Origin: an uncultured Bdellovibrio sp.
GTDB lineage: Bacteria > Bdellovibrionota > Bdellovibrionia > Bdellovibrionales > Bdellovibrionaceae
Reading direction: 5' to 3'
NCBI GenBank assembly: GCA_937871355.1
Contig: CALMPX010000158.1
Span: forward strand, 1-14,131
DNA length: 14,131 nucleotides
The first letter of the stretch is position 1. Each line of letters starts with the position of its first letter. Below are positions 6,877 to 13,679 of this stretch, in pieces. A program made the position numbers and the translations under genes. The notes beneath the pieces were generated by a model. That model was not told the origin of the DNA, ran no database searches, and saw nothing but the letters and a program-made list of their open reading frames with translations.

Positions 6877-7952
6877 TGTGTCGCTAATTCTAAGCCCGTC
6901 TGTGCGAAGAATGCTGATAAGGTCATGTCAGGATAGGCCATCGTTTGACAATGAACTGATCCATGGAAGCTGTCTGACAATTCATTTGATGGAATTTCTA
7001 CTACTTTGAAACCTAATTTTTCATAAGCGGCTTTAGCCTCAGCATCTTTGGCCATCCCGTAAGTCGGCATAAAAACTGTTCCATTAAGTACCAAAGAATT
7101 CGCGTAGGTTCTATAATCATAAGAAGGTGTGGCCGCTTTTGGAATTTCAATTACATTATAACCCCATGATTTTAATTGATCGACGTATTCAGGTGCCGCC
7201 GTTAAAATCGTATTGTTTCCAATAGGTTTAATCATTTCATCAATATCACCTAATCCGCCGACATGTTCCATCAAGTGAACATCTTTACAACCGTAGGCTG
7301 ATTTATAATCGGCGTCAGTTGAGGTGAAACGTCTGAAACTATCGACGATAAAACAAACTCCGTTTTCATCCGCTAAAATATTCCCACCAACAAACGTAAA
7401 TTTATATGGTTCAATCGAATAGGAAATACTTTGGGCGATATCGGCGTTTCCATTAAAAGGACGGTAGTATTTTGCACCGACTAATGAAGCTGTTCCATCT
7501 TTATGAGTTACGGGAACAGGAAAAGCATCTCGAGCCCAAGTTCCGCCACCAGCTGATGGTGTTACCGCGAAAATCACACGATCAGAAGCCAAATACTGCG
7601 CGTACTCTTTTTGATAGGATTTAAGATTTCCTGCCGTGACAACAACCACCATCTTCATATTTGCAGGCAGGTTTTTCGCAATTTCATGTTTTAAAAATAA
7701 AGCTTCACCGTTACTGGCATCACCAGAAACAAGAACATACTTAAACTGAGCCACATCTAAAGTAGGCTGCCATTCTGGCGTATCTCTGACATAATTACGA
7801 GGAGCAAAGTTTTCCGGATTCGTCATTAAGCTCAAGTATTCGAGAGCTGTAATATTATGAGCTTTATTCGACGATCCGAATGGAATATTCGTTTGAGCTT
7901 GCGATGTGATAGTAAATACGAGCGCAATAACTAAAGACATTTGTTTGAGCAT
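6873..7952 (-). CDS. Secreted agmatine/peptidyl-arginine deiminase family enzyme
   Basis: 359 residues. The N-terminal MLKQMSLVIALVFTITSQAQ is a signal peptide (cleavage probably after SQA), so the enzyme is exported. The catalytic layout of the PPAD/agmatine deiminase guanidino-modifying superfamily is visible: GTWARD (W139, R141, D142), FVGGN (187-191), a His-Asp region EHVGGLGDID (H230, D236, D238) and the nucleophile in FHGSVHC (C335, preceded by H334). Members hydrolyse a guanidinium group to citrulline or N-carbamoylputrescine plus ammonia. Whether the substrate is agmatine, free arginine or protein arginine is not clear; most agmatine deiminases are cytoplasmic, so a signal peptide is notable. 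AGAGGGG six bases before the ATG fixes the start; an earlier GTG-type start at 7976 would precede the signal peptide by eight residues. It is last gene of the minus-strand cluster, 101 bp after the dehydrogenase gene. Confidence 0.82.
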   Translation of the reverse strand: MLKQMSLVIALVFTITSQAQTNIPFGSSNKAHNITALEYLSLMTNPENFAPRNYVRDTPEWQPTLDVAQFKYVLVSGDASNGEALFLKHEIAKNLPANMKMVVVVTAGNLKSYQKEYAQYLASDRVIFAVTPSAGGGTWARDAFPVPVTHKDGTASLVGAKYYRPFNGNADIAQSISYSIEPYKFTFVGGNILADENGVCFIVDSFRRFTSTDADYKSAYGCKDVHLMEHVGGLGDIDEMIKPIGNNTILTAAPEYVDQLKSWGYNVIEIPKAATPSYDYRTYANSLVLNGTVFMPTYGMAKDAEAKAAYEKLGFKVVEIPSNELSDSFHGSVHCQTMAYPDMTLSAFFAQTGLELATH

Positions 7953-8053
7953 GATATCCCCTCTTGCTTCTACCAAGTCAGATAACTACACAAAATAATG
8001 TGATTCAAACTTATTTTTATATATAATGATTTTTTACCTGGAAGAAATCTTTA

Positions 8054-8806
8054 CTAACGAACTCGGTAGGTATGACCCGTCTCAATATCGGCCCAATCTG
8101 ACATAATGCGTAATAAATCATCAGCTACATATTCTGGAGGACGAAGCTGTTTTTCATTCTTGTAGCGTTTAAAATCTTCGATTTGCGGGAACTGAGATTT
8201 TTTTGCAGTACGAATATTTTTTTGCATGTTGGTATCCATTACGCCGGGACTATATCCCATAGCTTTAAAATTTTGATCTCCACGATTTTGCAAGGCGAGA
8301 ACTTGATTGAACATATTTAACCCCGCTTTTCCCGCGCAGTACAAAGCCCAACCCTCAACGGGATTCAATGCGGCTCCTGATGTGATTTGCACCACTGTTT
8401 TATGTCCTTTATATTTTGAAAATAACTCTAAAAAAATTCGAGTCATAGTCATCGGTGCACTCAGATTAATTTGCATATGCTTTGAAATATCTTTTTCATT
8501 TATTTTTTCTATGCGATCAATCGGACCCACAATCGCGGCATTATTAATTAAAATAACTTCATCAATTTTTTTTAGATTCATTCGTTTAATCGAATTTTTA
8601 AGTGAATGAGTGGCTTTACTTGAAAATGATTGAGTAAAGTCGATTTTGAATTGAAAAAATGTGTCTTTGTACATTTCGATGTCTTTGTTTGGAAGAAGTG
8701 ATCGAGATAATGAGATGACGAATTGGTTTTTTTCTAAAATTTTAAACACCAAAGCCCGTCCAAAACCATTCGAGCCACCGGTTACAATATACAATTTATT
8801 TTTCAT
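8054..8806 (-). CDS. Short-chain dehydrogenase/reductase (SDR), sepiapterin-reductase-like
   Basis: 250 residues, the normal classical SDR length. Seen in order: the dinucleotide-binding TGGSNGFG near the N-terminus (TGxxxGxG), the NNAA motif after VILIN, the catalytic Ser in QITSGAA, and YCAGK (YxxxK). The post-YxxxK loop MGYSPGVMDTNMQ resembles sepiapterin reductase and the related yeast YIR035C-type reductases (PGxxDTxMQ). It should be a cytoplasmic NAD(P)H-dependent oxidoreductase on an unknown carbonyl or alcohol substrate. The ATG at 8806 places the Rossmann strand directly after a short KNK start; a GTG at 8824 would add six residues. It overlaps the upstream small secreted-protein gene by 11 bp, so the two are probably translated from one message. 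Confidence 0.88.
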   Translation of the reverse strand: MKNKLYIVTGGSNGFGRALVFKILEKNQFVISLSRSLLPNKDIEMYKDTFFQFKIDFTQSFSSKATHSLKNSIKRMNLKKIDEVILINNAAIVGPIDRIEKINEKDISKHMQINLSAPMTMTRIFLELFSKYKGHKTVVQITSGAALNPVEGWALYCAGKAGLNMFNQVLALQNRGDQNFKAMGYSPGVMDTNMQKNIRTAKKSQFPQIEDFKRYKNEKQLRPPEYVADDLLRIMSDWADIETGHTYRVR

Positions 8807-9059
8807 GTTTTTCTTTGCAACCACTCACAACGCTTGCATTTAATTTAACTCCGGAAACAGTCTCTCCGTTAGTTATTTTAGACATACAGTCTTTAACTGA
8901 ACCTTTTCCTTCTTTCATTTTTCCTCGCGACAAACCACTTTGATATCCGGCACCTTCACAGGCTTTCTTAATCTCCATACACGGTTGTAATTTATCGGTG
9001 TCCTGCGCTTTCGAAGAAAAAGAACCCAAAAGGCATAAAACTAAAGCGAATATTTTCAT
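8796..9059 (-). CDS. Small secreted four-cysteine protein
   Basis: 87 residues. MKIFALVLCLLGSFSSKA is a signal peptide with likely cleavage before Q19. The mature protein of about 69 residues is basic and has exactly four cysteines (C27, C34, C58, C81), spaced as CxxxxxxC - 23 residues - C - 22 residues - C, suggesting two disulfides in the periplasm or outside. Features around them are PCMEIKKACEGAGY, an EGKG loop, KDCM and GCKEKHEK. The layout recalls small exported proteins with CxxIKxAC and CKxKH motifs that I have seen in other proteobacteria, but I cannot name a characterised family. AGAGG six bases before the ATG and a good promoter upstream support expression. The partner downstream gene is an SDR. 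Function unknown. Confidence 0.78.
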   Translation of the reverse strand: MKIFALVLCLLGSFSSKAQDTDKLQPCMEIKKACEGAGYQSGLSRGKMKEGKGSVKDCMSKITNGETVSGVKLNASVVSGCKEKHEK

Positions 9060-9075
9060 ATAGACCTCTTCATAT

Positions 9076-9105
9076 ATTTTAGTCCGATTTTGATGAAATT
9101 TCCAA
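9076..9105 (-). promoter_or_regulatory. Probable promoter for the small secreted protein / SDR genes
   Basis: On the minus strand TTGGAA (complement of 9100-9105) and TAAAAT (complement of 9076-9081) are separated by 18 bp. The -10 box matches consensus at five of six bases and the -35 at four of six. The predicted start near 9069 leaves a short leader carrying the AGAGG ribosome site before the ATG at 9059. Confidence 0.5.
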
Positions 9106-9114
9106 CATTATTCT

Positions 9115-9144
9115 CTAGCCCAAGGTCTGGGCTTTTAAGCCTAG
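9115..9144. promoter_or_regulatory. Overlapping alternative hairpins between divergent genes
   Basis: AGCCCA (9117-9122) pairs with TGGGCT (9128-9133) around a 5-base loop, followed by TTT. The right arm also overlaps a second stem, GGCTT (9130-9134) with AAGCC (9137-9141). The two are mutually exclusive. CTAG flanks both ends. The first hairpin resembles a weak plus-strand terminator, but no plus-strand gene ends upstream. It could be a regulator site or part of a longer leader of the permease gene. No riboswitch class is recognised. Confidence 0.35.
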
Positions 9145-9167
9145 TCTACGATAAGATATTTTCTCAG

Positions 9168-9176
9168 TGTTATACT
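9168..9176 (+). promoter_or_regulatory. Extended -10 promoter element before the permease gene
   Basis: TGTTATACT fits the extended -10 form TGnTATAAT (five of six in the hexamer). No convincing -35 box lies 17 bp upstream, as is common for extended -10 promoters. The expected transcription start is about 9183, only two bases before the ATG at 9185, so the message would be leaderless or nearly so. Confidence 0.4.
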
Positions 9177-9184
9177 GACCAGGC

Positions 9185-10462
9185 ATGACGCATATCCTGT
9201 TACAACTGAAATCTGATTATCGCGCTTTGAAATCCCATTTAAAGTACAGTTATTTTGAAGCCTTCCTCTCAAGCTTCGTGGTGGGTATTGCCGAAAGTTT
9301 TTTCGCCGCTTTTTCAATTGAAAAAGGCATGTCGACGATTCAATCAGGAATGCTTTTATCTCTTCCTTTGATCTTAGCGGTTGGCGCCAATCTTTTGTTT
9401 AATTTTTATATTCGACACCGATCAATTTCACAACAGGTCAAACGAAATACTCTTCTACAAACGTTATCTTTAGTGGGACTTATTTTATTTTCAATTGCCA
9501 CCGTGAACAATTCTATTCTGGTTTTTTCCAGCCTGATGATCCTTTATTCCGTCTACTGGTACGGCTACTTCTCTTCGCAGCCTGTCTGGAATACTTGGAT
9601 TTCAGAAATACTGGAAGATCATCAAGGTCACGAATATTTTGCACTTCGAACACGACTCACGCAGATCGGGATTATTAGCGGCCTTGTTTTAGGCGGCGCT
9701 TTACTTCAATGGAAGATTTTAAATTTGGCTCACGGACATTTATTTGGTCTTCTTTTTTCCGCTGCCTTTGTGGGACAAATTTTTAAATACTATTCATTTA
9801 AAAAACATGTGCCTTCCACTTCGGTCATGTCATTTTCGTTTACAAAAGTGAAAACTATTTTCAAACAGAATCGTTCTTTTTTTAGTTCTTACGGCTTATT
9901 TAATGCCTCACTGTTTTTATCGGCCCCCTATGTAACTGGATATTTGCTCACGACCAGAAATTTAAATTACTTTAATTTTATGCTCGTCACCGTCAGTCTT
10001 TTTGCCGGCAAAATCGTAAGCACCTATATTCTGAGTCTCACCGTAAATAAATTAACGCCGATCAAACTGATGATTATCGGTGGAATTATTGCAGCACCGC
10101 TCCCGCTACTGTGGCCTTATTGTACCACGCCTGAAACCATGTATGCGCTTAACTTTATCTCGGGAATGTTCTGGGCTCTATGGGATGTAGGATTATCATT
10201 ATCGTTTTTTAAAAATATTTCAGCTGAAGATAAAATTGAAACCGTAACGCTTTATCATTCGATTGGATTTTTAACTCAAGTCATCGGAACGTGTATCGGC
10301 GCTTTATTTATCAAGTACGTCTTCCATTACAACTACCATTCTGTTTTTGTTTTTGCTGGAATCGTTCGCTTTATGTGTATCTTACCCTTTAGAAAAAATA
10401 AAAATCTTGGTTTTGAGGCCGACACTGACTCATCGTCTGTAGAGAAACTTAAAGCCTCTTAG
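9185..10462 (+). CDS. MFS-type integral membrane transporter of unknown substrate
   Basis: 425 residues with about ten to twelve hydrophobic segments spread over the whole length, e.g. MLLSLPLILAVGANLLF (56-72), TLLQTLSLVGLILFSIA near 90-105, LMIIGGIIAAPLPLLW in the second half and the last near YHSVFVFAGIVRFMCIL. This two-half layout, with a longer central cytoplasmic stretch (FKKHVPSTSVMSFSFTKVK region), is that of the major facilitator superfamily. The classic loop 2-3 motif GxxxDRxGRR is not present: the loop here reads RHRSISQQVKRN, so it is a divergent member. EHYFALR-like residues (HEYFALRTRLTQIG) in the first half resemble a motif in uncharacterised bacterial MFS proteins. The ATG has no good Shine-Dalgarno sequence (only AGG two bases upstream). 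Substrate cannot be inferred. It is a single-gene unit, ended by the terminator at 10473-10506. Confidence 0.75.
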   Translation: MTHILLQLKSDYRALKSHLKYSYFEAFLSSFVVGIAESFFAAFSIEKGMSTIQSGMLLSLPLILAVGANLLFNFYIRHRSISQQVKRNTLLQTLSLVGLILFSIATVNNSILVFSSLMILYSVYWYGYFSSQPVWNTWISEILEDHQGHEYFALRTRLTQIGIISGLVLGGALLQWKILNLAHGHLFGLLFSAAFVGQIFKYYSFKKHVPSTSVMSFSFTKVKTIFKQNRSFFSSYGLFNASLFLSAPYVTGYLLTTRNLNYFNFMLVTVSLFAGKIVSTYILSLTVNKLTPIKLMIIGGIIAAPLPLLWPYCTTPETMYALNFISGMFWALWDVGLSLSFFKNISAEDKIETVTLYHSIGFLTQVIGTCIGALFIKYVFHYNYHSVFVFAGIVRFMCILPFRKNKNLGFEADTDSSSVEKLKAS

Positions 10463-10472
10463 CTCAAGTCAA

Positions 10473-10506
10473 AAAAAATCCCCGATATTTCTATCGAGGA
10501 TTTTTT
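10473..10506. terminator. Bidirectional intrinsic terminator
   Basis: Stem: CGATA (10483-10487) with TATCG (10492-10496) around a TTTC loop, a C/A mismatch, then ATCC with GGAT, extended by the A-tract on the left pairing with the T-tract on the right. TTTTTTATTTTT follows on the plus strand and A8 precedes it, so it can stop both the permease transcript (plus) and the pyrophosphatase transcript (minus). It lies between the two convergent stop codons, 11 bp past the first and 25 bp past the second. Confidence 0.9.
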
Positions 10507-10530
10507 ATTTTTAAATTTTAATAACTTCAG

Positions 10531-12597
10531 TTATCTCAAGGCGATCAATTGGGCGATCAACAAAGAAACAACGGACATCACTTTAATAAGGATGGCGATA
10601 CCAGGACCCGAAGTATCTTTGAATGGATCTCCGACTGTGTCTCCGACCACCGCGGCCTTATGAGCATCGCTTCCTTTTTTGTGACCTGGAAGGCCGCCTT
10701 TTTCAATGAACTTCTTAGCATTATCCCAAGCGCCACCGGCGTTCGCCATAAATAAAGACATCGACGCGCCCACGGCAAGACCACCGGCTAATAACCCCGC
10801 TAAAGCTTGAGGTCCAAGAAGAAATCCAACAGCTACCGGAGCGACAACGGCGATACAACCTGGTAAAATCATTTCCCATAATGCAGCGGTCGTTGCGATA
10901 TCCACGATTTTTGCGGGTTGTGGTTCGGCTTTACCTTCACGTAATCCTGGAATTTCTTTAAACTGACGAGCGATTTCTTCCACGATTTTACCAGCGGCTT
11001 TTCCCACCGCCGTCATGGTTGTTGCTCCAACTAAGAATGGCAAGATTGAACCTAATAATAAACCAATCAATACGCCCGACGATGTTAAGTCCAATTGCAT
11101 TTTTGCTAATCCAGCGGTTACACGGACGTGATTCACTTCCATGTTGAAAGCCGAGAATAAGGCAAGCACTGTCAAGATCGCTGATCCAATGGCGAAACCT
11201 TTTCCAATCGCTGCTGTTGTATTTCCAACCGCATCTAATTCATCGGTAATTTCACGAACATTTGCAGGCAATCCTGACATTTCAGAAATACCACCGGCAT
11301 TATCCGCAATTGGTCCGTAAGCATCAACCGTCATAACAACGGCTGTTCCCGCTAACATTCCAACAGCAGCCAGCGCTATACCATAAAGACCTAAACACTG
11401 ATCAGCAATGTAAGCGGCGATCACAACAATAATAGTTGGAATAGCCACTGATTCCATACCCACCGCAAGACCACGAATAACCGCCGTACCGGCTCCGGTG
11501 ATCGCGGCTTCGGCCACTAAACGAATCGGTTTCATCGCTGTATAGTACTCAGTGATCAAACCAATGAGGGCTCCGCCGAAAGCACCGGCCGCTAAGGCCC
11601 ACGTGATATTTTGAGAAAGATTAAACATCGGCATAGCGATGTACGAAACAACTGTTAAAAGAACTGGTGGCAACATTAATGAGGCACGCAAAACCGTTGC
11701 AGGTTTAGAATTTTTCAAAGCGCGCGCCATGAAAATAACAAGAATAGAAATAATCATACCTAAAGCAGATAAAACTAAAGGTAAAGAAACGGCCATCCAA
11801 CGAGCGGCCACAGCATCGCCGTCAGTTGTTAATAATTTGGGAAGATCAACTGCTTCGATCGTTAAAGCAATGGCCATAGCAGAAACAATCGCAGCAACCA
11901 TGGATTCATAAATGTCCGCGCCCATACCGGCCACGTCACCCACATTATCACCCACGTTATCCGCGATAACTCCAGGATTACGAGGATCATCTTCTGGAAT
12001 ATTTTCAACAACTTTACCGGCGATGTCGGCTCCTACGTCAGCGGCTTTTGTATAAATACCACCACCGATACGAGCAAATAAAGCAATCGAAGACGCTCCG
12101 ACGGCGAATGAATGAAGAATTGTTCCAAGATGTTCAGCCCCTTGATAGAAATAATATAGAGCACCAAGTCCGATTAATCCCAAGCCAGCAACACAAAGAC
12201 CCATCACGGCTCCGCCATCAAGCGCAACTAATAATGCATTTCCTTTAGTTGAAGAAGCCGCTGCTTGAGTTGTTCTGACATTGGCAAAAGTGGCCGCTTT
12301 CATACCAACAAAACCCGCAAATAATGAAAGGAAAGCTCCAAGAATAAACCAAATAGCTGCCGTTGAACCTAAGGCAAAAAATAAAGCGGCTCCAACAACG
12401 AGACAATACACCGTTAAAACTTTGTATTCTCGAACTAAGAACGCCATCGAGCCTTCACGAATGTATCCGGCGATACGATTCATCGTTTCGTTTCCTGACG
12501 GCTGAGCTTTCACTCTGAAATATAAAATCACCGCGATAATTAAACCAATGACTCCCGCTATAATAGGGAAAATCAAAAAGTATGGTGCCATGTCCAT
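10531..12597 (-). CDS. hppA: Membrane-bound (H+ or Na+) pumping inorganic pyrophosphatase, K+-dependent type
   Basis: 688 residues with about 16 membrane helices, the usual prokaryotic size. It couples PPi hydrolysis to ion export across the inner membrane. Substrate and metal sites are intact: GGGIYTKAADVGADIAGK (178-195), DDPRNPGVIADNVGDNVGD (203-221), VDAYGPIADNAGG (424-436) and GDTVGDPFKDTSGP (652-665). GNTTAAIGKG (458-467) has Ala where K+-independent enzymes have Lys, and Gly where they have Thr, so K+ stimulation is predicted. A glutamate in helix 6 (DIYES, E231) sits at the position used by Na+-pumping and by some H+-pumping bacterial enzymes, so the pumped ion is left open. AAGGAG six bases before the ATG fixes the start. 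It follows cysK by 77 bp; cysteine synthesis and other biosynthesis release PPi, which this pump would remove and recycle as ion gradient. Confidence 0.96.
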   Translation of the reverse strand: MDMAPYFLIFPIIAGVIGLIIAVILYFRVKAQPSGNETMNRIAGYIREGSMAFLVREYKVLTVYCLVVGAALFFALGSTAAIWFILGAFLSLFAGFVGMKAATFANVRTTQAAASSTKGNALLVALDGGAVMGLCVAGLGLIGLGALYYFYQGAEHLGTILHSFAVGASSIALFARIGGGIYTKAADVGADIAGKVVENIPEDDPRNPGVIADNVGDNVGDVAGMGADIYESMVAAIVSAMAIALTIEAVDLPKLLTTDGDAVAARWMAVSLPLVLSALGMIISILVIFMARALKNSKPATVLRASLMLPPVLLTVVSYIAMPMFNLSQNITWALAAGAFGGALIGLITEYYTAMKPIRLVAEAAITGAGTAVIRGLAVGMESVAIPTIIVVIAAYIADQCLGLYGIALAAVGMLAGTAVVMTVDAYGPIADNAGGISEMSGLPANVREITDELDAVGNTTAAIGKGFAIGSAILTVLALFSAFNMEVNHVRVTAGLAKMQLDLTSSGVLIGLLLGSILPFLVGATTMTAVGKAAGKIVEEIARQFKEIPGLREGKAEPQPAKIVDIATTAALWEMILPGCIAVVAPVAVGFLLGPQALAGLLAGGLAVGASMSLFMANAGGAWDNAKKFIEKGGLPGHKKGSDAHKAAVVGDTVGDPFKDTSGPGIAILIKVMSVVSLLIAQLIALR

Positions 12598-12637
12598 GTA
12601 TTCTCCTTGTTGTTTTTAATCAAAAATATTTACATGA

Positions 12638-12666
12638 ACATTAATAAAACCAAGATGTTAGGTCAA
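12638..12666 (-). promoter_or_regulatory. Possible promoter for hppA
   Basis: On the minus strand TTGACC (complement of 12661-12666, five of six) is followed after 17 bp by TAATGT (complement of 12638-12643, three of six). It lies in the 77-bp gap after cysK and would give a leader of about 33 bases with the strong AAGGAG. No terminator hairpin is visible after cysK, so read-through from cysK is also possible. Confidence 0.35.
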
Positions 12667-12674
12667 GATTTAGC

Positions 12675-13667
12675 TTAGCCGTTGTTGACTTTAGCCAACC
12701 ACTCATCAGAAACGGTTTCCACCGGAAGTGTAGCTGCGGTTTTTCTTTCGTCTTCTGCTAATAAAGTCGACAAATAGCGTTCCGTATAGCTCGGGATGAT
12801 GACGACAATTTTTTTATTTTTATTTTCAGGACGATTCGCGACTTTTAAAGCAGCAAACACGGCGGCTCCCGAAGAGATACCCACTGGAATACCTTCTCTT
12901 TTGATGATTTCCTTAGCTGTTTTAAACGACTCTTCACTGCTGACCTGGATGACTTCATCAATTATTTTTGTATTTAAAATTCCGGGAATGAATCCAGCAC
13001 CCAAGCCTTGAATTTTATGTGGGCCTGGTTTGCCACCGCTTAAGACTGGTGATTCAGCAGGCTCAACCGCGATCATTTTAACATTTGGATTTTTTTGTTT
13101 CAAAATCTCGCCGACTCCGGTGATCGTTCCGCCCGTTCCGACTCCAGAAATAACGATGTCCACTTTTCCATCTGTATCATGCCAGATTTCGAGAGCGGTT
13201 GTTTTACGATGAATGTCTGAATTATTTTCGTTGAGAAACTGAGAAGGATAAAAAGTATTCGGCGACGTTGATAATATTTCTAACGTTTTACCAATAGCGC
13301 CTTTCATTCCGTTCGCCGCCGGAGTAAGAATGACTTTTGCACCCAATAACAATAAAAGCGTACGACGTTCTTGTGACATCGTTTCCGGCATCACTAAAGT
13401 TAATTCGTAACCTTTAGCGGCACACACAAAAGCTAAAGCGATTCCGGTGTTACCGGAAGTCGGCTCGATGACTTTCATCCCTTTTTTTAATTTTCCCGCC
13501 AGTTCCGCGGCTTCGATCATATTTTTTCCAATGCGATCTTTAACTGAGCCCAACGGATTAAAAAATTCTAATTTCAAGAGCAATTCGTTTGAAGATGTAT
13601 TCATTTGATTGAGTTTAACCAAAGGCGTGTTGCCTATAGTTTGCGTGATGTCGTTATATATTTTCAT
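12675..13667 (-). CDS. cysK: Cysteine synthase (O-acetylserine sulfhydrylase, PLP enzyme)
   Basis: 330 residues. It makes L-cysteine from O-acetylserine and sulfide in the cytoplasm. The PLP lysine is K43 in NPLGSVKDRIG (37-47), the substrate-binding loop is EPTSGNTGI (68-76), the phosphate loop is GTGGT (177-181), and ISSGAA near the end holds the serine contacting the PLP pyridine nitrogen. ITQTIGNTPLVKL at the N-terminus is also typical. The C-terminal part (YTERYLSTLL) is complete. Beta-replacement enzymes of this fold include CysM and cystathionine beta-synthase; the length and the absence of a CBS or heme domain favour CysK. AAGGA seven to eight bases before the ATG supports the start. 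It lies 12 bp after an unknown gene, as in an operon, and upstream of hppA. Confidence 0.95.
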   Translation of the reverse strand: MKIYNDITQTIGNTPLVKLNQMNTSSNELLLKLEFFNPLGSVKDRIGKNMIEAAELAGKLKKGMKVIEPTSGNTGIALAFVCAAKGYELTLVMPETMSQERRTLLLLLGAKVILTPAANGMKGAIGKTLEILSTSPNTFYPSQFLNENNSDIHRKTTALEIWHDTDGKVDIVISGVGTGGTITGVGEILKQKNPNVKMIAVEPAESPVLSGGKPGPHKIQGLGAGFIPGILNTKIIDEVIQVSSEESFKTAKEIIKREGIPVGISSGAAVFAALKVANRPENKNKKIVVIIPSYTERYLSTLLAEDERKTAATLPVETVSDEWLAKVNNG

Positions 13668-13679
13668 TTTGTAATCCTT

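Noticed and set aside
7989..8002. Palindrome CACA-N6-TGTG upstream of the deiminase gene as a CRP site
   Set aside because: The half-sites are in the reverse order to TGTGA-N6-TCACA and the arms are only 4 bp, so chance is likely in AT-rich DNA.
8307..8609. 100-codon plus-strand reading frame
   Set aside because: It is antisense to the core of the SDR gene, whose catalytic motifs are clear.
11639..11911. 90-codon plus-strand reading frame
   Set aside because: It is antisense to hppA and explained by codon bias of its membrane helices.
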